NCBI GenBank assembly: GCA_963815475.1
Contig: CAWFHD010000003.1
Coordinates: 2,604,001 to 2,668,000, forward strand
Reading direction: 5' to 3'
Source: Sulfopaludibacter sp963815475
Lineage (GTDB): Bacteria; Acidobacteriota; Terriglobia; Bryobacterales; Bryobacteraceae
Length of the DNA: 64,000 nt
The notes below the pieces were generated by a model. That model saw only the letters and a list, made by a program, of their open reading frames with translations, was not told where the DNA came from and searched no databases. Numbering within the stretch: position 1 is the first letter of the stretch; each line of letters starts with the position of its first letter. The position numbers and the translations under genes were made by a program. Of the stretch, positions 24,388 through 33,116 are shown one piece after another.

Positions 24388-26291
24388 CCGCGTCTGCAAC
24401 TCCACACCTACACATCAAAGAGGACCATAGACTGGCAGGGCTGGGCACAGTGCCGCAAGTGGCGCTGTACCTGCTGCTTTTTCTGGGTGCTTTCGAGGGG
24501 TTAAGAGCGTCCGCGAACTTTCCCGTCTTCGCTCTCCAAAGGGGTGGATATGAAGGACTACTGTTTTTGTTGTACGGAGCAGGTTTCGCCGCCTTCGGGC
24601 TTGTGTGCGGCGGTCTGTTTCTACTTTTCTACCTGCTCTGGCGTACGAGCCGCCCCGCCGCCGTATTCGCAGTCTCATTGGGCCTCTACACCTGGACGCT
24701 TCTCATCTGCTTCTACATTGCCTTGAATATGAAAATGCTTTATAGGGACATCAAGGAACTTCGAAATTCTGTCTCGAATATACGGGTCGTTCCTGTTCCG
24801 AAGAGCGACAGCCCTTTCTCCATTACTGTGACGCCACAGGATTCGCGACGCCCCCCGCTAAACCGTAGTCCGCTCTCAGTTCCAAACGAATTTGACGTGG
24901 TTGATCGGCTCTTTTCGATTGCGTTTTTCGGAGCCGTTGCTTTGATCTGTGCCAGCGTACTACGCAGACCGTCTCACCCCCTTCCGTCGGCGAAGTTCGA
25001 AAGCGGTACGCAACCGCGCTTGCGGGAGATTCTCGAAGACACGGCGCGCCACTGTGGTGTTTCTCTACCAGAGAATATCTATTGGATACCGAAGCCGAAT
25101 GCGCAGGTGATGATGGTTGGCGGCTGGTTAGGGTTGGGGGCCAAGCCCGCGATCGCGATCGGCCTGCCGCTGTTACGAGTCTTAAGCGTCGACGAACTCC
25201 GAGCAACTCTAGCCCATGAATTTCACCATCTTCGTCGTGGGGATGCCTCTCTCTTCGGCTGCATCTACAACGCCAGACGAGTGGCGGAAGAGATTGTGAA
25301 GGGTCTCCAGACTCACTCACAAATCTTCTCGAATTTCTTTTTTACCGTTTATTCTTCATTTTTGTGGCGTCTGGGCATGCCGATTGTGCGCAACTGGGAA
25401 TTCGAGGCCGATTCGTTTGCCGCGCGGGCCGTCTCGCCGAGAAGCATGGCGTGCGCTCTGGTCAAACTTGATTTCGCCCAATCGCGTTTCGACGCGTTTC
25501 GTCGGAATTGGCTTGAGCCAGCGCTCGATTCGGGCTATGCACCGCCGGCCATGAGTGGCTTCTGGGAGTATTACGAACAGTGCGCTCTTCAGGAGAGGAA
25601 CCACGGCCGACTGATTACCGCCGGCGAGGTGAACAGGCAAAGCGATACACACCCGACCCTGCGAGAGCGCCTTCTTAGGTTGGCGCAACTCGACGCATCT
25701 TCAGCTGCCGTCTCTGATAATTCGGCCTTCCTGCTGATCGATAGGCCGGACCTTGTCGAAGCAGAGGTTTATCCCAGGAAAATGGGCGCGCGCACAGAAA
25801 CTGTTTGGAGCACAGAAGTCCTGCGGACATTAATGACCCGGTGGGAAAGGGAGGTTTTGGCAGCTACTCCCAGACGCCTCGGAGCCATCAATGTAGATTC
25901 GCTTCCGAAGTTCTGCTCATCACTTCCGTTCGCCGCGACATTTCTCGGCTTCGAAAAAAAGGAAAGTGAAGCAACTGAGCTCATCCTGATGAAGGCGTTC
26001 GCAGTGGCTCTCAGCAATAGCGGATGGACGCCGGTTCTAGAACGCGGCCGCCTTTTGTTTCGGAGGGACGCATTTGCAGTTGACACCGCAGCAGAGCTGA
26101 GAAGGTTGAAGATGCGACAGGTCCCGGAGTGGCAAACCCGATGTGAGGACTGGAATATTATTGGCCTGCTCCTATTACCGGACCTTCCACAAGTAAGTCA
26201 ATCCTCTCGTAGGGGCCGCTTTTGTAGCCGTTGTCTCCGCTCGTTACCGAGTCCAGTCGATCGCTGTCCCGTTTGCCATAAGCTACTCTAA
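24384..26291 (+). CDS. M48-family membrane metalloprotease with zinc ribbon
   Basis: 635 residues. Four likely membrane helices lie near 25-45, 60-90, 92-115 and 170-190. The zinc site is HEFHH (H278, E279, H282) with the third ligand in NWEFEAD (E339), and the HtpX-like order of these motifs is intact. After residue 420 there is a long soluble region of about 200 residues without a known family, and the last 22 residues form a zinc ribbon (CSRC...CPVC). HtpX/Ste24-type enzymes cut membrane proteins. As last gene of a sigma/anti-sigma operon it could degrade the anti-sigma or partner proteins; that is inference. Confidence 0.85.
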   Translation: MTASATPHLHIKEDHRLAGLGTVPQVALYLLLFLGAFEGLRASANFPVFALQRGGYEGLLFLLYGAGFAAFGLVCGGLFLLFYLLWRTSRPAAVFAVSLGLYTWTLLICFYIALNMKMLYRDIKELRNSVSNIRVVPVPKSDSPFSITVTPQDSRRPPLNRSPLSVPNEFDVVDRLFSIAFFGAVALICASVLRRPSHPLPSAKFESGTQPRLREILEDTARHCGVSLPENIYWIPKPNAQVMMVGGWLGLGAKPAIAIGLPLLRVLSVDELRATLAHEFHHLRRGDASLFGCIYNARRVAEEIVKGLQTHSQIFSNFFFTVYSSFLWRLGMPIVRNWEFEADSFAARAVSPRSMACALVKLDFAQSRFDAFRRNWLEPALDSGYAPPAMSGFWEYYEQCALQERNHGRLITAGEVNRQSDTHPTLRERLLRLAQLDASSAAVSDNSAFLLIDRPDLVEAEVYPRKMGARTETVWSTEVLRTLMTRWEREVLAATPRRLGAINVDSLPKFCSSLPFAATFLGFEKKESEATELILMKAFAVALSNSGWTPVLERGRLLFRRDAFAVDTAAELRRLKMRQVPEWQTRCEDWNIIGLLLLPDLPQVSQSSRRGRFCSRCLRSLPSPVDRCPVCHKLL

Positions 26292-27183
26292 CCAGCGGTG
26301 ATCGCACGCCATTCATGGCTAAGCTTAAATGGCGAGGTCAAGATCTTGCGAGGCGCGCCTGTGGAATGAACTGGGGTTTGTGCGCCGTGGCGATCCCGAT
26401 TAAGCTAGCGCGAATTCGTTGTCGCGGCTGATTGATTGCTCGACTGAACAATACCAGCAATTGTTCCGGAAGTGGCAGCAGATCTGTCGCGACGCAATTT
26501 GCTAAGGTGTGCTTCGGACCTGGTTTTCGGGCATGCTGGGTGGTCCGATGGCCGTATCACCAGTCGTAAAGCGCTCAAGCCGATAGCCGCCACCGGCCAT
26601 CCTCCCAGTCATCGACGATCCGGCCCGGAGCATTGTCGAAGCGTGGGCGAACGCGGCATGTTGGGGTTAATCTCTAGTGATGTACCCCGACCACGACCGT
26701 CTTTCTCGGAAGCACCTTTATTATCGGCGACCTCCTTGCGTCACTTGCAACGCCGCAGCAAGCCGTAAAGGCCAGCTATAAAGAAAACACCCTAGCCTTC
26801 GGCGACTGTGTCGCGGCTTTGCTGGCCAGGACTGCCGGTTTGCCCGTTAGACGGCTCCCTTTGCGGCGACTGAAGATGGTGTGCTTTTTGCCGCATCGTA
26901 AGGGTAGCGAATGATTGATGGACCATTACAATTTTGATTGTGCTGACGAGCCCGTCAATGAACAGTCCTATTGCGATGATAGAGCGGCCCCCCGTAACCT
27001 CCGCCGGCGTTCTGATGAACGTTACATGCCGTAGGGTAGGAATGTCGGCTCAGAACCGGCGCGCCCTCGATACTTATGGCAGTTCCAGACAGGAGGAAGT
27101 CGGTAGAACCTCAATGCCACTGCGTCGGCGGACCGGTGGCGCACACTGGGCCGCGACGCTGAAGAGCATGGTTGGAGTATTCA
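26292..27183. other. gene-free stretch of 0.9 kb
   Basis: No frame here has both length and a ribosome site. A 38-codon frame at 26918-27034 has plausible composition but no start signal. Base composition is mixed and looks like eroded sequence between the sigma operon and the integration module. Confidence 0.4.
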
Positions 27184-27465
27184 ATGCAAAACGGATTGGA
27201 TCTTGAGATTATCATCGGCGCGATTGCAAGGCGCGTCGCCGAACAGGTTAGGGCCGAACTCGCGCAGGATTCCACTGCGCCGCTGAAACCAAGGCTCCTC
27301 ACGCTCGACCAGGCTGCAGTTTACATGGGCCGAAGTGAGGAGGCGATGCAGCACATGGTGGCGAACGGCAAAGTGCAAACGGTCCGCATTGATCGGCGCG
27401 TCTTTGTTGATGTTCGGGATCTGGAAAAACTGATCCAAGCAAACAAAGCGAGCGCCATACGATGA
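27184..27465 (+). CDS. excisionase-like helix-turn-helix protein
   Basis: 93 residues from ATG 27184, with GGAG 6 bases upstream. The C-terminal half (LTLDQAAVYMGRSEEAMQHMV, here split as LTLDQAAVYMG and RSEEAMQHMV, then VQTVRIDRRVFVDVRDLEKLI) is a MerR/excisionase-type winged helix as in Xis and BldC-like proteins. The N-terminal half is a charged helix. It precedes the tyrosine recombinase by 187 bases on the same strand, the usual position of a recombination directionality factor. A role in excision of the element is inferred from this. Confidence 0.75.
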   Translation: MQNGLDLEIIIGAIARRVAEQVRAELAQDSTAPLKPRLLTLDQAAVYMGRSEEAMQHMVANGKVQTVRIDRRVFVDVRDLEKLIQANKASAIR

Positions 27466-27652
27466 TGTGCCGGCCTTGACTCTCCCGTTGAGCGCCGCCA
27501 AATACTCCTTTGTCTGTGCGAGAGTGCCGGAGCCTCCGAGCTGTTTCACCTGCATCTGACGCAGCGTAAAACGAAACGGCAGCAAAAGGATTCTCGCCCA
27601 AGAATGTGTCCGCGAGCATTGCGGTGGGCGTCAACCGCCCAGGGAACGAACC

Positions 27653-28858
27653 ATGAGAGCCAAGCTGGGAAGCATCTACCAGCGAAAGAAGAAGCTGCCG
27701 GACGGGACTCTGGAAACGCTGCCGACCTGGTGGATCAAATACTACCGGGATGGCAAGCCCTTTCGTGAGTCCAGCGGTTCCGAAAAGCAGGTGGACGCCG
27801 AGAGGCTTCTCAGGAAGCGCGCCGGCGAAATCGCAACCGGAAAATTTCTGGGCTTGAGCCCGGAGCGCATTCGGATGGCTGAACTGTTCAAGGATGTCGT
27901 TGAAGACTACCAAGCCGCCGACCGGCGGACTCTCAGCGACCTCAACAGCCGGCTGAAAAACCACCTCGCGCCTTTCTTCGGCGAACTTCGGGCAGCCGAT
28001 TTCTCCACCCAGCACATCAAGCGCTACGTCACGGCGCGGCGCTCCGAGGAGGCTCAGAACGCGACGATCAATCGTGAGCTTGCCGTCGTACGGCGGGCGT
28101 TTAGTTTGGCGGCGAAATGCGACCCGCCAAAGATCGCGAGGGTTCCCTACATCCAGATGCTGAAGGAGGCCAACGTCCGCAGCGGCTTTCTCGAATATGA
28201 CGGTTATGTGGCCCTTCGGAATGAACTGCCGTGGTACATTCGGCCGCTCTTTGTGGTCGCGTATCACGTTGGCGGACGCCGGGGAGAGCTCACCTCGGTC
28301 CAGTGGTCTCGCGTCGATTTCAAGTCCGGCCAAATTCGGCTGCTCGGCACCGAGACGAAGAACGAACAGGCAAGGACGCTGCCCATCTACGGGGAGATGC
28401 GCGAGTGGCTGTTGACGGCCAAGAAGGTCCGCGACGAAAAATTTCCTGGCTGCCATTGGGTCTTCTACTCGGACGAAGGACAGCGGCTTTACTGGTTCTA
28501 CAAGGCGTGGGTGTCGGCTTGCGAACGGGCCGGTTCAAAGGGACTCCTATTTCATGACTTGCGCCGCTCGGCCGTACGCAACATGGAGCGCGCTGGAATC
28601 CCCCGCAAGGTGGCGATGTCGATTTCCGGTCACAAGACGGAGAACATCTACAGGCGATACGATATCGTGGCCGAGAGAGACTTTTCGGATGCGGCTGACC
28701 GCCTGGATCAGTTCTTCGGGTCGATGAAGGCCGAGTCCGAGCGGGCAAAACGGGCGTCACCGGAGGCCACGGGCACACTTTCGGGCACACCGACCGATTC
28801 CAATGAGAAGGCGCAGAGCCCAAGCATCAAGGTTCCCGATCCTAATTCATTGAAGTGA
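27653..28858 (+). CDS. int: tyrosine recombinase / integrase
   Basis: 401 residues. An N-terminal SAM-like DNA-binding domain (about 80-180) precedes the catalytic domain. Catalytic residues are visible: R in YHVGGRRGELTSVQW, H-x-x-R in FHDLRRSAVRNM, the second H in SISGHKTENIY and the tyrosine in IYRRYDIV. The C-terminal 50 residues are low-complexity. The gene ends 23 bases before the 3' end of a tRNA-Ile2 gene on the opposite strand, a classical integration site. It is co-oriented with the excisionase-like gene and marks the right end of the element. Confidence 0.95.
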   Translation: MRAKLGSIYQRKKKLPDGTLETLPTWWIKYYRDGKPFRESSGSEKQVDAERLLRKRAGEIATGKFLGLSPERIRMAELFKDVVEDYQAADRRTLSDLNSRLKNHLAPFFGELRAADFSTQHIKRYVTARRSEEAQNATINRELAVVRRAFSLAAKCDPPKIARVPYIQMLKEANVRSGFLEYDGYVALRNELPWYIRPLFVVAYHVGGRRGELTSVQWSRVDFKSGQIRLLGTETKNEQARTLPIYGEMREWLLTAKKVRDEKFPGCHWVFYSDEGQRLYWFYKAWVSACERAGSKGLLFHDLRRSAVRNMERAGIPRKVAMSISGHKTENIYRRYDIVAERDFSDAADRLDQFFGSMKAESERAKRASPEATGTLSGTPTDSNEKAQSPSIKVPDPNSLK

Positions 28859-28881
28859 GAGCGCTTGCGCGCCAAGAGTTT

Positions 28882-28957
28882 TGGTGGGCCCTGTAGGATT
28901 TGAACCTACGACCAACGGATTATGAGTCCGCGGCTCTAACCGCTGAGCTAAGGGCCC
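28882..28957 (-). tRNA. tRNA-Ile2 (anticodon CAT)
   Basis: A complete cloverleaf on the minus strand: acceptor GGGCCCT/AGGGCCC, D arm GCTC...GAGC, anticodon stem GCGGA/TCCGT with loop CTCATAA, T arm GTAGG TTCAAAT CCTAC and an encoded CCA. The anticodon CAT fits Met or Ile2; the body (CTTAGCTCAG.GGTTAGAGC and TTGGTCG) closely resembles E. coli ileX as I recall it, so Ile2, with lysidine at the anticodon, is preferred. The 3' end faces the integrase gene and probably forms the attachment site. Confidence 0.9.
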
Positions 28958-29013
28958 GCCCTGGTAGCAGAACTGAGCCCATTCTAACCCGAAATCCCGT
29001 TTCCCCCCGTGCG

Positions 29014-30147
29014 TCAGGCCGTCCGCACTACCGGTATTCGCGATTCCACCGGCGGCAGCGGTGGGAAGTCCGTGTACGGCGTAGTCTGGTACCAATAACC
29101 CACCGAGAAGAAATTGTCGCCTCGATCGTTGGCGTGCCCGTGTTCCATGGTGTGCTTCAGGTAGCGCTCGAAGGTCACCGGATTGTCGCCGTGCCAGCGA
29201 TAGCAGACGTAGCGGCCTCCGGTGCGCTCAGCGTTCACGATCAGCGGCGCTCCGTACATGGAGTGGCCGAAAGGCTCCGCCCCATCGCGGCCTCCGAAAT
29301 CCCAGCTTCCCAGAAAGTAATCTTCCGAGCCTGTGCCGGTGATGAGAGGCTTGGTTTCGTCGTCCACGAAGATCATCTCATCGCCTTCGCCCCACCAGCC
29401 GTTGGCATTTTGCAGCACACCCAGCGTCACGCCCATCAGATGCCCGCGGCCGCGCGCCTCCAGATAAACATGGTTGAGCTTGCCATCGAGATTGATCTTC
29501 GACCCCTCGGATTTAGCCGGGACGCATGGCGATTCCTGCCGATACTGCGCGTGGAAATAGAGAGTATCATCCGGCAGGCGCGGCGGCTTTTGGTAGTCGA
29601 TATTGGAATAGAATGACCCGACTTCCTGCTTGCCTTCATTGGCGACCGTCAGTCGCGCCCCACGCTTGTATGGCATCACGAAGTAGCAGTTGAGCGACTT
29701 GCCGGGCGAGCAGGCCAGATACTCCGACTGATAAATCTGGTACGTATTCATGTTGCAGCCGAAGAAATCGCCGATGGGCGCTTCCACGCTCGGCTTGGCG
29801 TTGCCATCCCAGTAAGCGCGCAGCACCAGTTCCTTCAAATGATCGCCGCTGCGTGCCGAGATGGTGAACCAGATGTGGCTGATGACACCCGGCCCATCGT
29901 CCTTGAAGACCTCGAGCGTGGCGCCGGGAGCGACGGTCCAGGAATCGCGATTGCCGCCGGTGCGGTCCCAACTGCCCTGCTTCAGAGACTTGTAATTCTG
30001 CGCGCGCGCATACTTTGGGAGCATGGGGAAATCACCCGCGGCGGGGTTGCCATTCTGCGCCTGGGCTACGGCGGGAGCGGCCGCGGCGAATCCACCGGCG
30101 GCCAGCAGGCGCTGTAGAAAGCCGCGCCGATCGTTATTCCGTGCCAT
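29014..30147 (-). CDS. exported DUF2961 (GH172-type) protein
   Basis: 377 residues. A twin-arginine-like signal (DRRGFLQRLLAAGGFAAAAP) directs export. The mature part has the DUF2961 signature: GVISHIWFTIS, LRAYWDGNAKPSVEAPIGDF, and near the end GTGSEDYFLGSWDFG. Members of this family form ring-shaped assemblies, and some are fructanases/arabinofuranosidases (GH172). The substrate here is unknown. The gene is the first of the chromosomal side, next to a secreted SGNH hydrolase on the same strand (9-base gap), so both may process plant or microbial glycans. Confidence 0.9.
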   Translation of the reverse strand: MARNNDRRGFLQRLLAAGGFAAAAPAVAQAQNGNPAAGDFPMLPKYARAQNYKSLKQGSWDRTGGNRDSWTVAPGATLEVFKDDGPGVISHIWFTISARSGDHLKELVLRAYWDGNAKPSVEAPIGDFFGCNMNTYQIYQSEYLACSPGKSLNCYFVMPYKRGARLTVANEGKQEVGSFYSNIDYQKPPRLPDDTLYFHAQYRQESPCVPAKSEGSKINLDGKLNHVYLEARGRGHLMGVTLGVLQNANGWWGEGDEMIFVDDETKPLITGTGSEDYFLGSWDFGGRDGAEPFGHSMYGAPLIVNAERTGGRYVCYRWHGDNPVTFERYLKHTMEHGHANDRGDNFFSVGYWYQTTPYTDFPPLPPVESRIPVVRTA

Positions 30148-30156
30148 AAGCCTGCC

Positions 30157-30897
30157 TCACTTTCTCAACGCTTCGTCGATGGCCTTCTGCGCCAGCGGTC
30201 CCATGATGGCGTAGCCCGCTTCGTTGGGATGCAGCCCGTCGTTGGTGATCTCGGTTTTGAAGAACCCCTTGTCATCCACCGTGGAGTTGAAGTAGTCCAG
30301 GAAGACGAAGTGATTGCGCGCGCAATAATCCTGAATCCACCGATTCAGCGCGAGGATCTTTTCGGGCGGACGCTGCGCGATCTGTGGGCGATGATAGTCG
30401 CACACCGGAGTGAGCGAGGCCATCACCACTCGGATCCCATTGGCGCGCGCGATGTCGGCCATGGCTGCCAGGTTGTTCTCGATGGATTCGAGCGTCACCG
30501 GGCCAAGATTGCCCCCGATATCGTTGGTGCCCGCCAGGAACACCACGGCCTTCGGCTTGAGCCCTACCACGTCCGGATAGAAGCGCAGCAGCATCTGCGC
30601 GGTGGTCTGCCCGCTGATGCCGCGGTTGATGTAAGGCTTGCCGGGAAAGAAGGGCACTTTGACGTTGCGGCCCCAACCATCGGTGATGGAGTCGCCCATG
30701 AAGACCACGCGCTCCTCGCCGGGAGCGGGCGGCTGAACCGTCTGGTTATCGGCGGCGTAGCGTGCCAGGTTGCCGTAGTCGTTAATCAATTTGGCGACGG
30801 CAGTCAATGGCGGTGGTGTGACAGGCGGCGCCGGGGCGGGCGCAGGAGCCTGGGCCCACGCGGCGGCAGACAAGACAAGGGCGAAAGAAATTCGCAT
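30157..30897 (-). CDS. exported SGNH/GDSL-type hydrolase
   Basis: 246 residues with a signal peptide (ISFALVLSAAAWAQAP) and a Pro-rich linker. The SGNH blocks are clear: block I FMGDSITDGWG with the catalytic serine, block II glycine in NRGISGQTT, block III GTNDIGGN, and block V DGLHPNEAGY with Asp and His. Such enzymes remove acetyl or other acyl groups from carbohydrates. It lies upstream of the DUF2961 gene in one transcription unit and is divergent from the sigma-54-type activator at 30947. Confidence 0.92.
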   Translation of the reverse strand: MRISFALVLSAAAWAQAPAPAPAPPVTPPPLTAVAKLINDYGNLARYAADNQTVQPPAPGEERVVFMGDSITDGWGRNVKVPFFPGKPYINRGISGQTTAQMLLRFYPDVVGLKPKAVVFLAGTNDIGGNLGPVTLESIENNLAAMADIARANGIRVVMASLTPVCDYHRPQIAQRPPEKILALNRWIQDYCARNHFVFLDYFNSTVDDKGFFKTEITNDGLHPNEAGYAIMGPLAQKAIDEALRK

Positions 30898-30946
30898 GGT
30901 TGCTATTGTAGTTCAGCGATTGGCCGCCTCGTACAATGGTAGGTCG

Positions 30947-32491
30947 ATGTTTCTCACCGCCAGCCAGCGCCCCATGCTACAAGCCGTATCGCACCTGGCT
31001 TACTGCAATCCCTTCCTGCCGGAGTTGGTGGAGTTCGAACGCGCGGTCCTGGGCGCGGAGTTCCATGAGGGCGAAGCGGTATGGAGTCAGCAGGTAGCCG
31101 ATCCCGAGCAGCCCCGCGTCAACGTGTGGAGGATCGCCGCGCGCCTGGAGCCGCTGGTGGAGCAGTTGCGCACCCGCCTCGGCGGAACCGCGGACGCTCG
31201 CGAGCACGACCTGGTGCTGTACGAAGACGCCGTACTCTACCTGCTCTATCAGCGATATTACCGGTCGTTCTTCGAAGCTGGATTTGGCCCGGCCGCGCAG
31301 AAGACCGACACGGCGCGCTGGCGCTTCTATAACAACTTTCTGACCGACTGGCGCCACTTCTTCCAAATCGAAGGAGTCCGCTTTCCCACTGGCCTCGATG
31401 CGCGCCACACGTTCGCCTGCTTTCGTCAGATCCAACGCGCCTTCGAACAGATTTTCCGCGACGTGATTGGGAACTCCATGCCGGCGGCTCGGCTGCGTGC
31501 TTCCATCTGGCAGTCTGCTTTCACACACGACATGCGGCGTTATCGCCGAACTCTGTATGCGCGCATGGGCGAGTTCGCGACGCTGATCACGGGACCCTCG
31601 GGCACTGGAAAGGAACTGGTCGCGCGCGCCATCGCGCAATCGCGCTACGTGCCGTTTGACGACCACCGCCTGGCATTCGCCGACGATGGCGCGGGCTCGT
31701 TCTTCCCCATCAACATCTCGGCGCTGTCGCCCACGCTAGTGGAGTCGGAACTGTTCGGGCATCGCCGCGGCGCGTTTACGGGCGCGGTGGCCGATCGCAA
31801 AGGTTGGCTCGAAACCTGCCCCGCGCTGGGCTCCGTCTTCCTCGATGAACTCGGCGAGTTGGACCCAGCCATTCAGGTGAAGCTGCTTCGAGTGATTGAG
31901 ACGCGCACGTTTCATCCGGTTGGCGCCACGGCATCCATGGAGTTCCGCGGCAAGTTAATCACTGCGACCAATCGCGATCTGGCGGCATCGATTAAAAAGG
32001 GGCAGTTCCGCGAGGATTTGTACTATCGCCTGTGCTCAGATCAGGTGACCACCCCGTCGTTAGCGGAGCAACTGGCCGATTCGCCAGGTGTCCTGCGCGA
32101 ACTGGTGCTGTACATGTCGCGCCGTGTGGCAGGCGCTGAGGCGGATGAGCTTGCCCGCGAAGTGATGGAGTGGATCGAGGGCAGCTTGGGTGCGCCTTAC
32201 GATTGGCCGGGTAACTATCGCGAGCTCGAACAGTGCGTCAAGAACGTGCTGATTCGGCGCAACTATCGGCCCGCAAGGAGCGGTGCGGCCGATCCGGTGG
32301 CAGAGTTCGCAGGCGATGCGCTGGCCGGCCGGTTGACGGCGGATGAGCTTCTGGCGCGGTATGTCACCATCGTTTACAGCCGCACCAGGAGTTACGAAGA
32401 GACCGCGCGGCGTTTGGGGCTCGACCGGCGGACCGTAAAGGCGAAGGTGGATGCGGAACTACTCGCAAAGCTGGGCGAGAGCACACTCTGA
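30947..32491 (+). CDS. sigma-54-dependent activator (GAFTGA AAA+) with unusual N-terminus
   Basis: 514 residues from ATG 30947; longer frames run into the divergent gene. The N-terminal 195 residues are helical and not a receiver, PAS or GAF domain that I recognise. The AAA+ domain has Walker A GPSGTGKE (about 215), the GAFTGA loop in RRGAFTGAVADRKGW, Walker B SVFLDELGEL and an arginine-finger region TNRDLAA...FREDLYYRL. A Fis-type HTH closes the protein (YEETARRLGLDRRTVKAKV). GAFTGA shows that it contacts sigma-54. Targets are unknown; the divergent hydrolase genes are candidates. Confidence 0.9.
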   Translation: MFLTASQRPMLQAVSHLAYCNPFLPELVEFERAVLGAEFHEGEAVWSQQVADPEQPRVNVWRIAARLEPLVEQLRTRLGGTADAREHDLVLYEDAVLYLLYQRYYRSFFEAGFGPAAQKTDTARWRFYNNFLTDWRHFFQIEGVRFPTGLDARHTFACFRQIQRAFEQIFRDVIGNSMPAARLRASIWQSAFTHDMRRYRRTLYARMGEFATLITGPSGTGKELVARAIAQSRYVPFDDHRLAFADDGAGSFFPINISALSPTLVESELFGHRRGAFTGAVADRKGWLETCPALGSVFLDELGELDPAIQVKLLRVIETRTFHPVGATASMEFRGKLITATNRDLAASIKKGQFREDLYYRLCSDQVTTPSLAEQLADSPGVLRELVLYMSRRVAGAEADELAREVMEWIEGSLGAPYDWPGNYRELEQCVKNVLIRRNYRPARSGAADPVAEFAGDALAGRLTADELLARYVTIVYSRTRSYEETARRLGLDRRTVKAKVDAELLAKLGESTL

Positions 32492-32618
32492 GCGCCGTTC
32501 CTATCGGGGCCTCGAGTCTACTGTTGGCCCTCCAGGGCAATCGGCGATACCAAGTATGTGCGGCGCGGATTGCGATTGAGTTGGACGACGTCGCGGGATT
32601 TCGCGACTGGGCAGGCGT

Positions 32619-33086
32619 CTAAGGCTCGTCCGTCTTTTGCAGCGCCGCTTCCAACTCACGCTGGTGGTCCAGCCTCAACTTCCAGGGCAGGAGCACGCGT
32701 AGGGCAAACAGGTTCAAGGCCGCCAGAACCACAGCGAGAACCCACCGCTCCTGCGCCACCGCGGCTCCCAGCACTCCGGTGTTCCAGATGCTGGCAGCCG
32801 TAGCCGTGCCATGCACGTTGCCTTCAGATTTGAGGATGGCGCCGCCTCCAATAAATCCGATTCCCGCCACGAGTCCCTGAATAATGCGCGAGGGCGCACT
32901 GGGATCGCTCATGGGCGCCAGCAGCACATAGCCGCAACTGGCCATGGCGACGATGGGGAACGTGCGGACGCCGACGCTGTGCGCCTCGGTTTCGCGATAC
33001 CAGCCAACGGGAAAGGCCAAACCGTAAGCAAGCACAAGCTTGCCGGCGTCGACAAGATCCCTCTGCCAGCCGGGCACAATCTGCAT
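32619..33086 (-). CDS. MgtC/SapB-family membrane protein
   Basis: 155 residues with four membrane helices. The family signature is present: PVGWYRETEAHSVGVRTFPI near residue 27 and GLVAGIGFIGGGAILK followed by VHGTATAASIW near 80-105. MgtC proteins modulate magnesium homeostasis and F-ATPase in pathogens; in environmental bacteria the role is unclear. The protein lacks the C-terminal ACT-like domain of longer members. It stands alone between the sigma-54 activator and the glycosyltransferase. Confidence 0.92.
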   Translation of the reverse strand: MQIVPGWQRDLVDAGKLVLAYGLAFPVGWYRETEAHSVGVRTFPIVAMASCGYVLLAPMSDPSAPSRIIQGLVAGIGFIGGGAILKSEGNVHGTATAASIWNTGVLGAAVAQERWVLAVVLAALNLFALRVLLPWKLRLDHQRELEAALQKTDEP

Positions 33087-33116
33087 AGATGCTTTTATAG
33101 CACCGAAACGGCAAGG

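Noticed and set aside
26918..27034. 38-codon frame starting MDHYNFDCADEP
   Set aside because: Plausible composition but no ribosome site and no neighbour context; kept out of the gene list.
1..28880. Second attachment copy (repeat of the tRNA 3' end)
   Set aside because: Looked for and not found; the left end of the island probably lies outside the window.
28882..28957. Elongator tRNA-Met for the CAT anticodon
   Set aside because: The body and acceptor resemble bacterial tRNA-Ile2 (ileX type) more closely, although sequence alone does not fully exclude Met.
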